64,000 bases of DNA from CAZENU01 sp965222125 (GTDB lineage Bacteria > Chloroflexota > Dehalococcoidia > Lucifugimonadales > CAZENU01): positions 744,001-808,000 of the forward strand of contig CBDCTC010000005.1 of NCBI GenBank assembly GCA_965222125.1, written 5' to 3'. Under the pieces are notes generated by a model that worked only from the letters and a program-made list of their open reading frames with translations, was not told where the DNA came from and ran no database searches. Shown in pieces: positions 9,452-17,337 of this stretch; position 1 is the first letter of the stretch; every line of letters begins with the position of its first letter. The translations under genes were made by a program, and so were the position numbers.

Positions 9452-10744
9452 TCAGACGACGCTGAACGGCCGGACGACGGTAGTCTGATGGCGGTGCGGC
9501 CCGGTAGAGATCAGGTCTATCGGGACGCCGACTAGCTCCTGCAGCCTGGTCACGTAGGCGATGGCCTCCGAAGGCAGGTCCGCCAATCTCGTGACGCCGG
9601 CCGTCGGCTTGTCCCAGCCTTGATGCTCCTCGTAGATCGGCGTGCAACGTTCGAGCGTCGCGGCGTTGCCCGGGAAGTCGTGCACTATCTCGCCGTCCAG
9701 CTCGTAGGCGGCGCCGAGCAGGATCGGATCGACGCCGTCGAGCATGTCCAGCTTGTTGAGGATCAGGGACGTATACCCGTTGATCCGCGTGCTGTATCGG
9801 GCCGCGACAGCGTCGAACCAGCCCACGCGCCGCGGTCTGCCGGTGGTCGTCCCGAACTCGTTGGCCCTCTCGCGAAACTCGTCCGCGAGCTCGCCGAGCA
9901 GCTCGGTTACGAACGGCCCGCTGCCGACCCTCGTGCTGTAGGCCTTGAAGGTACCCAGTATGTTGTCTATGTGACGGGGAAGGAGGCCGAGGCCGGTAAT
10001 CGCTCCCCCAATCGTGGGATGCGACGAGGTCACGTACGGGAAGGTCCCGTGGTCCAGGTCTAGCAGCGCGCCCTGGGCACCCTCGAGGATGACCGTCTCC
10101 CCGGCTTCGACCGCGTTGTACACGATGTGCTCTACCGGACCGATGAACGGCGCCAGATTCTCCGACCACGCCCGGCACTTCGCGAACACCTCATCGAACT
10201 CCAACGGAGTGCCGCCGTAGACCTTCTGAATGACGGCGTTCGCATGGTCCATCACTCCCTCCAACCTGGGGAGCAGAGACTCGATGTCGAGCAGATCGGC
10301 TACGCGGATGCCGACCCTGGCCACCTTGTCGGTATAGGCGGGGCCGATCCCCCTGCCAGTGGTACCCAGCGCCTGGCTGCCGCGCGCCTGCTCCGCCAGC
10401 TCGTCGAGAATGACGTGGTATGGCATCACCAGGTGCGACCGCTCGCTGACGACCAGACGGCCGGTCAGGTCGATGCCTCGCGTCTTCAGACCGCTGATCT
10501 CGTCCAGCAGCGCGTCCGGATCGACCACCACGCCGTTGCCGATGACGCCGATGACGTCAGGCCAGAAGACTCCCGAGGGAACGAGGTGGAGCTTGAATTC
10601 GCCCAGCGGGTTGATGACCGTGTGGCCGGCGTTGTTGCCGCCCGAGAACCTCGCGACGATACTGGCGTCCGAGGACAGGTAGTCTACGACTTTGCCCTTG
10701 CCCTCGTCGCCCCACTGTCCGCCTAGAATGGCTCGGACGGTCAT
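9452..10744 (-). CDS. purA: adenylosuccinate synthetase
   Basis: It catalyses the GTP-dependent ligation of IMP and aspartate, the first committed step to AMP. The N-terminal GGQWGDEGKGKVVDYL P-loop-like motif, NNAGHT, and the C-terminal VGWFDAVAARY and GPHRHQTT stretches are all present. The ATG at 10744 (MTVRAILGG) has GAGG about 9 nt upstream and matches family N-termini. An upstream in-frame TTG at 10753 is less likely. A strong promoter lies about 180 nt upstream, leaving a long leader. Confidence 0.96.
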   Translation of the reverse strand: MTVRAILGGQWGDEGKGKVVDYLSSDASIVARFSGGNNAGHTVINPLGEFKLHLVPSGVFWPDVIGVIGNGVVVDPDALLDEISGLKTRGIDLTGRLVVSERSHLVMPYHVILDELAEQARGSQALGTTGRGIGPAYTDKVARVGIRVADLLDIESLLPRLEGVMDHANAVIQKVYGGTPLEFDEVFAKCRAWSENLAPFIGPVEHIVYNAVEAGETVILEGAQGALLDLDHGTFPYVTSSHPTIGGAITGLGLLPRHIDNILGTFKAYSTRVGSGPFVTELLGELADEFRERANEFGTTTGRPRRVGWFDAVAARYSTRINGYTSLILNKLDMLDGVDPILLGAAYELDGEIVHDFPGNAATLERCTPIYEEHQGWDKPTAGVTRLADLPSEAIAYVTRLQELVGVPIDLISTGPHRHQTTVVRPFSVV

Positions 10745-10923
10745 ACTGCCCAACCTCGTGTTCTAGACCTATGTCCGCCAACCGAAACCGTCGCCGGCCA
10801 AACGCTCCCACGGATTCGAAGAAAGGGAGAGAAACGAACCGGTGGAGCCCGGACGGCTGATCAGGGCCTGCGTCTGAGCGACTCTGCCAGGACGCACTGT
10901 CACGTTCCCGACAGACCAAGGGT

Positions 10924-10952
10924 AGTATATCAGACGCCAAGATGGATGTAAA
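10924..10952 (-). promoter_or_regulatory. sigma70-type promoter for purA
   Basis: On the minus strand TTTACA (10952-10947), a 17-nt spacer and TATACT (10929-10924). The distance to the purA ATG implies a 5' leader of about 170 nt. The leader contains short inverted repeats but no riboswitch I recognise. Confidence 0.6.
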
Positions 10953-11020
10953 AACGCGGCGTGGGGCGTAACTGTTCAGAGTTGACGGGGCGAATGCCCT
11001 TTTCAAATCCCTCAGATCCC

Positions 11021-11080
11021 CGCTTTCGCGAGGATGACGGTGCTTTCGCGAGGATGACGGTGCTTTCGCGGGGATGACGG
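11021..11080. repeat. three tandem 20-bp repeats
   Basis: The unit GCTTTCGCGAGGATGACGGT (phase arbitrary) is repeated three times without spacers. The last copy has GGGG in place of GAGG. It resembles the inner part of dispersed intergenic repeats of the form CGCTTTCGCGGGGATGACGG. With the palindrome at 11117 it accounts for the 10.95-11.21 kb gap. Confidence 0.8.
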
Positions 11081-11116
11081 TGGCTGTGTCTGCCCACCGA
11101 GTAGAGCGTAGTCGTC

Positions 11117-11138
11117 ATTCCGGCCCACGAGCCGGAAT
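11117..11138. repeat. REP-like palindrome
   Basis: ATTCCGGC and GCCGGAAT form a perfect 8-bp stem around a 6-nt loop, inside a GTCATTCC...GGAATCCAG context typical of small dispersed intergenic repeats. There is no T tract, so it is not an obvious terminator. Confidence 0.6.
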
Positions 11139-11209
11139 CCAGGGGTGGGGCGGTCAAGCCCACAGCCCCTCTGCCGCCGTCTTCGAACGCACGCCGGCGC
11201 GGCGTGCTA

Positions 11210-11656
11210 CTACAGGTATCCCGCGCTCCTGCAGGCGTCTCTGGCCAGCGCGGGCGCCTTGAGTATCTCGTCCGGCTCGACCTGATCCAGCGCCGCGAAG
11301 GCCTTGGCAAGCCTGGCCATTGCGTCCCTGATCGCAGGCTCGGCGTCTTCCGCCAGTGTCGCGGCGGTCGCGTAGTCGGCCGCGATCCGCCCGAGCACGC
11401 GTTCGTACTCGTCCTGCGGGAGGCCGGCGACCCCCTGACCGGCGACGCGCTCGGAGGTGATCCGCAGCTGCACACAGGCCAGACGGCCAGGTGAGTAGTC
11501 GACCGGGGTGGCCGCCGGAGTACTCGTCGGCGCCGGGGTCTCCTCCGAACAGGCGACCAGGCCCACCATCAGGACGACTCCGAGGTATCCTCCGAGCCGG
11601 AGGGTTAGAAGACCAAGACGCCGTGCTGCGGCGCTATGTGAGCTGCGCAACGCCAC
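11210..11656 (-). CDS. putative small lipoprotein
   Basis: A 148-residue protein with a basic N-terminus, a hydrophobic stretch (LGGYLGVVLMVGLVAC) and a lipobox ending in Cys near residue 36. A Thr/Pro/Ala linker (PAPTSTPAATP) follows, then a helical domain. The mature part has two cysteines (LACVQL, ARDACRSAG) that could form a disulphide. I do not recognise the domain. Start is a GTG; no strong ribosome site is visible, so the N-terminus may be shorter. Located outside the cytoplasmic membrane by inference. Confidence 0.65.
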   Translation of the reverse strand: MALRSSHSAAARRLGLLTLRLGGYLGVVLMVGLVACSEETPAPTSTPAATPVDYSPGRLACVQLRITSERVAGQGVAGLPQDEYERVLGRIAADYATAATLAEDAEPAIRDAMARLAKAFAALDQVEPDEILKAPALARDACRSAGYL

Positions 11657-11755
11657 GTGTCAACCGCCGATCGTGTAGACGTGGCCGGCACGGCCCGGAC
11701 GCTCGGTCGAGCAAACCGCCCCAACGCGGCATGTCAGGCCCGGACGCCGTGAGGC

Positions 11756-11830
11756 TGGAGCCAACGGTGGGAATCGAACCCACGGCCTGCTGTTTACGAA
11801 ACAGCTGCTCTGCCTCTGAGCTACGTTGGC
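11756..11830 (-). tRNA. tRNA-Thr (anticodon CGU)
   Basis: The minus strand folds into a full cloverleaf: acceptor GCCAACG/CGTTGGC, D-stem GCTC/GAGC, anticodon stem GCTGT/ACAGC with loop TTCGTAA (anticodon CGT, complement at 11796-11798), and T-stem GTGGG/CCCAC with loop TTCGATT. The discriminator T is followed by an encoded CCA. A TACAAT -10-like box lies about 20 nt upstream. Confidence 0.95.
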
Positions 11831-11891
11831 TCGTCGAGCCGGCGACTCCGATTGTAGCATGGCTGTACGACTGTCTCGGGGAACGGCAGAC

Positions 11892-12629
11892 CTAGCCGCG
11901 TCCGACGAATATCTGCCGCGTCGGCAGCACGGTGACCTCGAGCATGTTGACGTCCGGGGGCAGGACCGCCATCGCCGCCGCCGCCTCGGCCACCTCCGCC
12001 GGGGAGATGGCTGGCTCGTCGCGATGCGGCCGGCTCTCCTTGTAGACGCCGCTGTCCGAGACGTCCACCAGTCCCGGGTTGATGCACCCGGCGGTGATAC
12101 CGTGGGGCCGCCCTTCGAGCGCCGTCGCGCGCGTGAGCGCGATGACCGCCGCCTTCGTGGCGCCGTAGCCTCCCTGCCCTACCCTCGGCTTCTCGGCGGC
12201 GATGCTGCCGATGTTGATGATCCGCCCCGAGCCCTGCCGCTTCATGGTCCGCAGCGCCGCCCGTGTGCACAGGAAGACGCCGGTCATGTTGACGCTCAGG
12301 AGCTGCCGCCACTGATCGAGCGTCAACTCGTCCAATGGCGCGAACTCCAGGGCGCCCGCGTTGTTGACCAGCAGATCCAGCCGGCCGAATCGTCGGCCCG
12401 TCTCGGCGAACAACGCCTCTACCTGGGCCTCGTCGGTAACGTCGGTCCCTATGGCCGCCACCGGGCCGCCTTCGTCGCGAAGCTCCTCCGCGGCGGCCTC
12501 CAGAACGGCGGTGTTCCGCGACGCGATGACGACGCCGGCGCCCTCGCGGGCCAGGCGCCGCGCCACACCCTTGCCGATGCCGGTCCCGCCGCCGGTCACT
12601 ATGGCTACTCTGCCTTCAAGACGTGTCAT
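11892..12629 (-). CDS. SDR family NAD(P)-dependent oxidoreductase
   Basis: A 245-residue classical short-chain dehydrogenase/reductase. Evidence is the TGGGTGIG dinucleotide loop (12-19), NNAG (89-92), and the catalytic Ser142 (INIGS), Tyr155 and Lys159 (YGATK). The substrate is unknown. It lies next to a zinc alcohol dehydrogenase on the same strand, 54 nt downstream of it, which suggests a shared catabolic route for an alcohol or carbonyl compound. Confidence 0.9.
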   Translation of the reverse strand: MTRLEGRVAIVTGGGTGIGKGVARRLAREGAGVVIASRNTAVLEAAAEELRDEGGPVAAIGTDVTDEAQVEALFAETGRRFGRLDLLVNNAGALEFAPLDELTLDQWRQLLSVNMTGVFLCTRAALRTMKRQGSGRIINIGSIAAEKPRVGQGGYGATKAAVIALTRATALEGRPHGITAGCINPGLVDVSDSGVYKESRPHRDEPAISPAEVAEAAAAMAVLPPDVNMLEVTVLPTRQIFVGRG

Positions 12630-12682
12630 GTAGTAGACCTCGCCACGCGGGGTTCATCGAGCAAGGAGGCGCCGGAGCGGCT

Positions 12683-13735
12683 CTAGTATTCGATGATGCC
12701 GCGTCCCAGGATGCGGCCCTGCTCCAGGTCATCGCAGGCCTCGAGTATGTCGTCGAGCTTGTAGCGGCGGCTGACCAGCCGGTCGAGGGGAAACTTGCCC
12801 TCCTTGTGCCATCGCAGGTACATCTCGAAGTCCTTTTCCGGGTAGGCCGCGCCAAGGCTGCCCCGGTAGATGCGCTGGTGGTACATGAAGAGCCCTGGAT
12901 CGAGCGTCATCTCCGGCGACGGCATCCCGATCAGCACCGCCATGCCCCCGTGATTGTCGGCGCCCGGCCCGCCCCCGCGGGTGGACGGCAGTATTTGTTC
13001 GTTGGTCTGACGCACTCCGATGGCGTCGAAGGCGTAGTCCGCACCGCCGCCAGTCACGTCGACGACGTACTCCACGGGGTCTTGCTCCGTCGCGTTGACC
13101 GTGTGGGTCGCGCCGAACTCGCGGGCGAGCTCCAGCTTGTCGTCCTGTAGGTCGATGGCAACGATGGGATGGGCCTCCAGAATAGCCGCCATCCGAATGG
13201 CCGACAGCCCTACCCCTCCAACGCCGTACACCGCCACGGACTCGCCCGGCCGCACCTGGGCGGTCCTCAACACGGCCCCCGCACCCGTGAGCACGGCGCA
13301 GCCCACGATGCACGAGACATCCATCGGATACTCGCTGGAGATCGGCACGACGTACTCGGCATGGGCGAGCGAGTCCTCTCCCCAGGTATAGACGAGGCCG
13401 TGGACGATCTCTTCGCGGTACGTGGCGCCGAGCGGCGGCGGCGTTTGCCGGCCCTTGACCGGCTTCCTGGGGACCCACGTGACTATGGCGTGGTCCCCTT
13501 CCTTGAGATGCGTAACATCCCGCCCGACGTGGGTCACGACGCCCGCACCCTCGTGTCCCATCACCATGGGCCTGTCGAGCTTCTGGTTGCGCAGGTTGTG
13601 GAGCTGCGAGTGGCACACGCCGGACGACGCGAGCTTGACCAAGACCTGGTCGGGCTTCGGGTCCGGGACCTCCAGCTCGTCCACAATTATAGGCTCACCG
13701 GGCGCGGTCTGTATGACTGCTCTGGTCTTCAGCAT
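12683..13735 (-). CDS. zinc-binding alcohol dehydrogenase family protein
   Basis: A 350-residue medium-chain dehydrogenase. The catalytic-zinc ligands are visible: Cys41 (GVCHS), His61-Glu62 (GHEGAG) and a Cys in IVGCAVLTG. The Rossmann motif YGVGGVGLSA is also present. The usual lobe of four cysteines that binds structural zinc is replaced by a Cys-free stretch (VTWVPRKPVKGRQTPPPL). The start at 13735 has a GAGGGAGAG ribosome site; a longer open frame upstream runs into the divergent promoter region. The substrate is unknown. Confidence 0.9.
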   Translation of the reverse strand: MLKTRAVIQTAPGEPIIVDELEVPDPKPDQVLVKLASSGVCHSQLHNLRNQKLDRPMVMGHEGAGVVTHVGRDVTHLKEGDHAIVTWVPRKPVKGRQTPPPLGATYREEIVHGLVYTWGEDSLAHAEYVVPISSEYPMDVSCIVGCAVLTGAGAVLRTAQVRPGESVAVYGVGGVGLSAIRMAAILEAHPIVAIDLQDDKLELAREFGATHTVNATEQDPVEYVVDVTGGGADYAFDAIGVRQTNEQILPSTRGGGPGADNHGGMAVLIGMPSPEMTLDPGLFMYHQRIYRGSLGAAYPEKDFEMYLRWHKEGKFPLDRLVSRRYKLDDILEACDDLEQGRILGRGIIEY

Positions 13736-13890
13736 CTCTCCCTCGCCTGCTCCGCCGACAACGATCCGGCCATGTCGCCCTCGGGACGCCCGCAACGACG
13801 CGCTGCGGGCGCGCAAATCATGTACCGGTCAGGCGCGTCAGGTCAACCCCAATCGGCGGCCGCCGGGTCTCGCCGAACGAGTATACTTCG

Positions 13891-13919
13891 TTGACGGGCC
13901 AGATAGCCTCGGTTACACT
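13891..13919 (+). promoter_or_regulatory. sigma70-type promoter for the amidohydrolase cluster
   Basis: TTGACG (13891-13896), 17-nt spacer, TACACT (13914-13919). It faces the amidohydrolase gene at 13963 and rules out the more upstream in-frame ATG at 13891 as its start. Confidence 0.65.
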
Positions 13920-13962
13920 TCCCGTCGCGACAGCAGCGCTGCTCCGCAGGAGTGAGGTCAGA

Positions 13963-14745
13963 ATGCCCGGGGTGGATCTCGACTTCAAACCGACCGTACC
14001 CGTGTTCGACGCCAACATCGCCCTTGGACGCCGCCACGACCGGCGCGTCGCCGTCGACACGGTCGAGGATACCCTGGCCGCGATGGACCGCGCCGGGGTA
14101 GACAGGGCGCTGGCGTACTCTCCCCATGCCGCCAACTACGACTCGCGGGAGGGAAACGACCTGCTCCTGGAGACGATCGCCGGAGAGCCCCGGATCGTGC
14201 CGCAGATGGTGGGCAACCCGACCTGGGACGACCTGAACGAGTTCTCAGACCGCGTCGACGAGCTGGGCGTCCGCTCCGTCAGGCTGTTCCCCAAGGCCCA
14301 CAACTACCCATTCGCGCACTGGGTCGTGAAGGAGTGGATGGCGTGGCTCGCCCAAGAACGGATCCCGGTATGGCTGCCTGTCTACACCGAGGCCCCCTGG
14401 CTGAAAGACGGCACCATCGACGCGAAGGAGGTCCACGACACCGTCTCGGCATTTCCCGACGTCACCTTCGTGCTGAGCGAAGCCCGGTACGAAGACATGC
14501 CCTGGACAATGGTCCTGCTGCGCAGGCTGCCGAACCTCCACGTCGAGATATCGAGAGCGGTCCAGACCGGCGGCGTCACCGAGATCATCGACACTATCGG
14601 GGCCGGCCGCGTGCTGTTCGGCTCCCGGTTCCCCGACTCCGAGATACCCCTCCAGCTATACAGCCTGCACCGCAGCGGCCTCAGCGACTCCGACCTCAGG
14701 GCAATATGCTCGGGCAACTTGGAGCGCCTGCTCGGGATGACGTGA
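13963..14745 (+). CDS. amidohydrolase-2-like TIM-barrel protein, degenerate metal site
   Basis: 260 residues with the PF04909-type layout (WDDLNEF, VRLFPKAHNYPF, LPNLHVEISR, VLFGSRFPDSE). The N-terminal metal motif HxH of the family is replaced by D-A-N (VFDANIALG), and the usual GTD/GSD metal aspartate by GSRFPDS. It may therefore be inactive or metal-independent. It has a close paralog at 21059-21904 with the same replacements. AGGAG and GAGGT lie 5-14 nt upstream of the ATG. First gene of a three-amidohydrolase operon. Confidence 0.82.
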   Translation: MPGVDLDFKPTVPVFDANIALGRRHDRRVAVDTVEDTLAAMDRAGVDRALAYSPHAANYDSREGNDLLLETIAGEPRIVPQMVGNPTWDDLNEFSDRVDELGVRSVRLFPKAHNYPFAHWVVKEWMAWLAQERIPVWLPVYTEAPWLKDGTIDAKEVHDTVSAFPDVTFVLSEARYEDMPWTMVLLRRLPNLHVEISRAVQTGGVTEIIDTIGAGRVLFGSRFPDSEIPLQLYSLHRSGLSDSDLRAICSGNLERLLGMT

Positions 14746-14749
14746 CGCC

Positions 14750-15529
14750 GTGGATACCCCGGTAGTAGACTTCCACGCCCACTGCGGCCGCATGGGCCGA
14801 GTTCGCGTCGACGACGAGCCCGACAGGTTCATCGCCATCATGGACGCCGCCGGCATCGACGCCGCATGCATCAACATGCCGTTCATGGGCGAGGCGAGGC
14901 TGAGCAACGACATGGCGGCCGCTTTCGCCGAGGCGCGTCCCGACCGGTTCTTCTTCGCCGCCTTCGTGACGCCGCTCTATCCGGAGGAGGTCGCCCCCGA
15001 GCTCGATCGGGCGATAGACGTGCTCGGCGCGAGGTTCGTCAAGATATATCCCGACTTCATAGGCAGGCCCCTCGAGGACTCGATCTGGGACCCGATATTC
15101 GAATGGGTCAACGAGCGCGGGCTGCCGATCATGAGCCACGCCATCCTGGCGGACGGCTCGGACGCGGCCGTCACGATCACCGAGCGATACACCGGGCTAT
15201 GCGAACGGTTCCCTCGCATAGCCTGGGTCATGGCGCACGCCGCAGGCGGAGGAGAGGAGGACGCCATCAACGCCGCGCGCACCCTGCCCAACGTCTACAT
15301 GGAGACGTGCTCGTCGTCCGGAACGCACCGCGCCGTGCAGCACTCCGTCGAAGGCGCCGGCGCCGACCGGGTCCTGTTCGGGACGGACATGCCGCTGCAC
15401 GACGCCCGCCGCGAGATAGCCAAGGTGCTCACCGCCGACATCTCAGACGACGCCAAGCGCCGCGTCCTGGGGCTCAACGCCATCGACCTGCTGGGACTCG
15501 AGCCAGCGGGAAGGCCTGCCACGCCGTGA
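14750..15529 (+). CDS. amidohydrolase family protein (amidohydrolase-2)
   Basis: 259 residues of the PF04909 family, which includes metal-dependent decarboxylases and hydrolases of small aromatic or lactone substrates. It has an intact HxH metal motif (DFHAHCG, His9 and His11), a central His in IMSHAI, MAHAAGG and GTDMPL with the conserved Asp. GTG start 4 nt after the previous stop. The next gene overlaps it by 4 nt. The two are tandem duplicates, with most blocks identical (for example VAPELDRAID/VAPELDRAVD). Substrate unknown. Confidence 0.88.
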   Translation: MDTPVVDFHAHCGRMGRVRVDDEPDRFIAIMDAAGIDAACINMPFMGEARLSNDMAAAFAEARPDRFFFAAFVTPLYPEEVAPELDRAIDVLGARFVKIYPDFIGRPLEDSIWDPIFEWVNERGLPIMSHAILADGSDAAVTITERYTGLCERFPRIAWVMAHAAGGGEEDAINAARTLPNVYMETCSSSGTHRAVQHSVEGAGADRVLFGTDMPLHDARREIAKVLTADISDDAKRRVLGLNAIDLLGLEPAGRPATP

Positions 15530-16284
15530 ACAGCCCGGTCGTCGACTTCCACGCTCACGCCGGCCGATGGGGCCGCGTCCGCATGGACGACGAGGTGGAC
15601 CGGCACGTCGCCCTCATGGACGCCGCCGGCATCGACAAGGCTTGCGTCAACTGCGTCTTCTACGGCGACGCCCGCAGGAGCAACGACCACGCCGTCCGGT
15701 TCGCCCAGCAGCGCCCCGACCGGTTCTATTTCGCGGCCTTCGCCTCCCCCTACTACCCGGAGGAGGTCGCGCCGGAGCTCGACCGGGCGGTCGACGAGCT
15801 CGGAGCCAGGTTCGTCAAGATCTACCCGGACTACGTCGGCCTGCCGCTGGAGAGCCCCGTGTGGACTCCGATCTTCGATTGGGTCAACGAGCGCGGGCTC
15901 GCCATCATGACGCATGCCCGGCTCGCGCACGTTTCCGACAGCGCGTCCACCATCACCGAGCGGTTCACGAATCTCTCCGAGCGATACCCCGGCATCAAGT
16001 GGGTCATGGCCCACGCCGCGGGGGCGGGCAACGCCGACGCGATCAACGCGGCCGCCACGCTGCCGAACGTCTACATGGAGACGTGCGGGTCCTCCGGGAA
16101 GGTCGGCTCGGTCCAGGCGTGCGTCGAGGGCGCCGGAGCGGGCCGCGTGCTCTTCGGCACCGACCAGCCGCTCCTGGACCCCCGCAACCAGATCGCCAAG
16201 GTGCTGGCCGCCGACATCTCGGACGACGCCAAGCGTCGCGTCCTGGGCCTCAACGCCGTCGAGCTCCTGGGCCTCGACGTGTGA
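15526..16284 (+). CDS. amidohydrolase family protein (amidohydrolase-2), tandem paralog
   Basis: 252 residues, a tandem duplicate of the preceding gene with the HxH motif in DFHAHAG, IMTHARL, MAHAAGAG and GTDQPL all retained. The GTG start at 15526 overlaps the upstream stop (GTGA), so translation is coupled. The open frame extends further upstream, but that part is an antiparallel reading of the first duplicate. Probably a second isozyme or a heteromeric partner; inference. Confidence 0.87.
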   Translation: MNSPVVDFHAHAGRWGRVRMDDEVDRHVALMDAAGIDKACVNCVFYGDARRSNDHAVRFAQQRPDRFYFAAFASPYYPEEVAPELDRAVDELGARFVKIYPDYVGLPLESPVWTPIFDWVNERGLAIMTHARLAHVSDSASTITERFTNLSERYPGIKWVMAHAAGAGNADAINAAATLPNVYMETCGSSGKVGSVQACVEGAGAGRVLFGTDQPLLDPRNQIAKVLAADISDDAKRRVLGLNAVELLGLDV

Positions 16285-16342
16285 CCGCCGACGCGACACA
16301 GCCGGGGGCTCCCTGAACGCGAAGCAACGCACGCGGCGGACG

Positions 16343-17020
16343 ATGGACACGCTCTCGGACATGCAGCGCGAGGTCGTAGGCTGCACTCGCTGCCCCAGGC
16401 TGGTCGAACACCGGGAGACGGTGGCGCGCGCCAGGCGGCGCATGTACGCGGACTGGGAGTACTGGGGCAGGCCACTGCCCTCGTTCGGCGACCACGGCGC
16501 GCGGCTGCTGATCGTCGGCCTGGCCCCCGCCGCTCACGGGGGCAACCGGACGGGCCGGATGTTCACCGGCGACCGCAGCGGCGACTTCCTCTTCGCGACC
16601 CTGCACGAGCTGGGGTTCGCGAGCTCCCCGATTTCCCGCGGCCGCGACGACGGCATGGCGCTCAGCGACGCCTACGTCACCGCGGTTGCGCGCTGCGCTC
16701 CGCCGGGCAACAAGCCGCTCCGCGACGAGCTCGCCAACTGCCGCCCATACCTGATTGCCGAGCTGTCGCTGCTGCCTCGGGTGCAGGTCGTCATGGCCCT
16801 GGGCAAGATAGCCTTCGACGGGGTGCTCTCAGCGTACCGGGAGGCCGGCGCCGCCCTGCCAAAGCCGCAGCCGCAATTCGGCCACGGCGTCGCGTACGAA
16901 CTGGCGGGGGTTACCCTCATGGCCGCGTACCATCCCAGCCGCCAGAACACCCAAACCGGGCGGCTGAGCCAGGAGATGCTCACGGACGCCTTCCGCAGAG
17001 CAAAGGAAGCGCTCAGCTAG
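16343..17020 (+). CDS. udgB: type-5 uracil-DNA glycosylase
   Basis: 226 residues. This DNA-repair enzyme excises uracil and related deaminated bases and carries an iron-sulfur cluster. Diagnostic motif GLAPAAHGGNRTGRMFTGDRSGD is split here as GLAPAAHGGNR and MFTGDRSGD. Cluster ligands start with CTRC near residue 15 and continue with the Cys in VARCAPP and ANCRPY. The C-terminal YHPSRQNTQTG motif is present. ATG at 16343 is the first good start; a few codons more upstream are possible. The name follows the family-5 (UDGb) signature. Confidence 0.9.
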   Translation: MDTLSDMQREVVGCTRCPRLVEHRETVARARRRMYADWEYWGRPLPSFGDHGARLLIVGLAPAAHGGNRTGRMFTGDRSGDFLFATLHELGFASSPISRGRDDGMALSDAYVTAVARCAPPGNKPLRDELANCRPYLIAELSLLPRVQVVMALGKIAFDGVLSAYREAGAALPKPQPQFGHGVAYELAGVTLMAAYHPSRQNTQTGRLSQEMLTDAFRRAKEALS

Positions 17021-17049
17021 ACGGCGGCGGCGCTGGTGAACCGCCGTCT
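17019..17049 (+). terminator. hairpin after udgB
   Basis: AGACGGCGG (17019-17027) and CCGCCGTCT (17041-17049) form a perfect 9-bp stem with a 13-nt loop directly behind the udgB stop. There is no T run, so the terminator role is uncertain. Confidence 0.5.
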
Positions 17050-17095
17050 CGGAGTGTTAGGCTAGTAGCACCGCAACCGACCAGAGGTCACGACA

Positions 17096-17236
17096 ATGGC
17101 AGAGCACGAAGAAGAACTCGTCGACTTCGATCCGCAGCCCGCGGCCGCGATGTGGGGCACGAACCACATCATGTTCGTCTACACGACCGGCCTCGGGATA
17201 CTGGCCGTGATAGCCGCGCTGGTGCTCCTCTTCTAG
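17096..17236 (+). CDS. 46-residue single-span membrane protein
   Basis: ATG at 17096 with GAGGT 8 nt upstream opens a 46-codon frame. The acidic N-terminus (MAEHEEELVDFDPQP) is followed by one hydrophobic helix (TTGLGILAVIAALVLLF) that ends at the stop. GC-rich codon use matches the neighbours. Size and topology resemble small accessory subunits of respiratory complexes, but no motif proves this. Confidence 0.55.
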   Translation: MAEHEEELVDFDPQPAAAMWGTNHIMFVYTTGLGILAVIAALVLLF

Positions 17237-17292
17237 CTCCCCTCACCCACCGCCGGGCCGGCGCAATGGGACGCACGGCATGCGTTCCCCCT

Positions 17293-17313
17293 CCTCTCCC
17301 TCGACGGGAGAGG
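17293..17313. repeat. REP-like hairpin CCTCTCCC-TCGAC-GGGAGAGG
   Basis: A perfect 8-bp stem with a 5-nt loop in a CCCCCTCCT...GAGGAGGG context. A related purine/pyrimidine-mirrored sequence recurs at about 21073-21112 on the far side of the IS cluster. It looks like a dispersed intergenic repeat rather than a terminator. Confidence 0.5.
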
Positions 17314-17337
17314 ACTGAGGAGGGTACAGACCGGGGA

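Noticed and set aside
11021..11080. Short repeats that could suggest a CRISPR array
   Set aside because: The 20-bp units are directly adjacent with no spacers, and there are no cas genes.
11660..11860. 66-codon minus-strand frame across the tRNA
   Set aside because: It is a translation of the tRNA-Thr gene and its flanks, not a protein gene.
14866..15525. Long N-terminal extension of the third amidohydrolase
   Set aside because: The extension is an out-of-frame reading of the preceding gene; the GTG at 15526 matches the paralog start.
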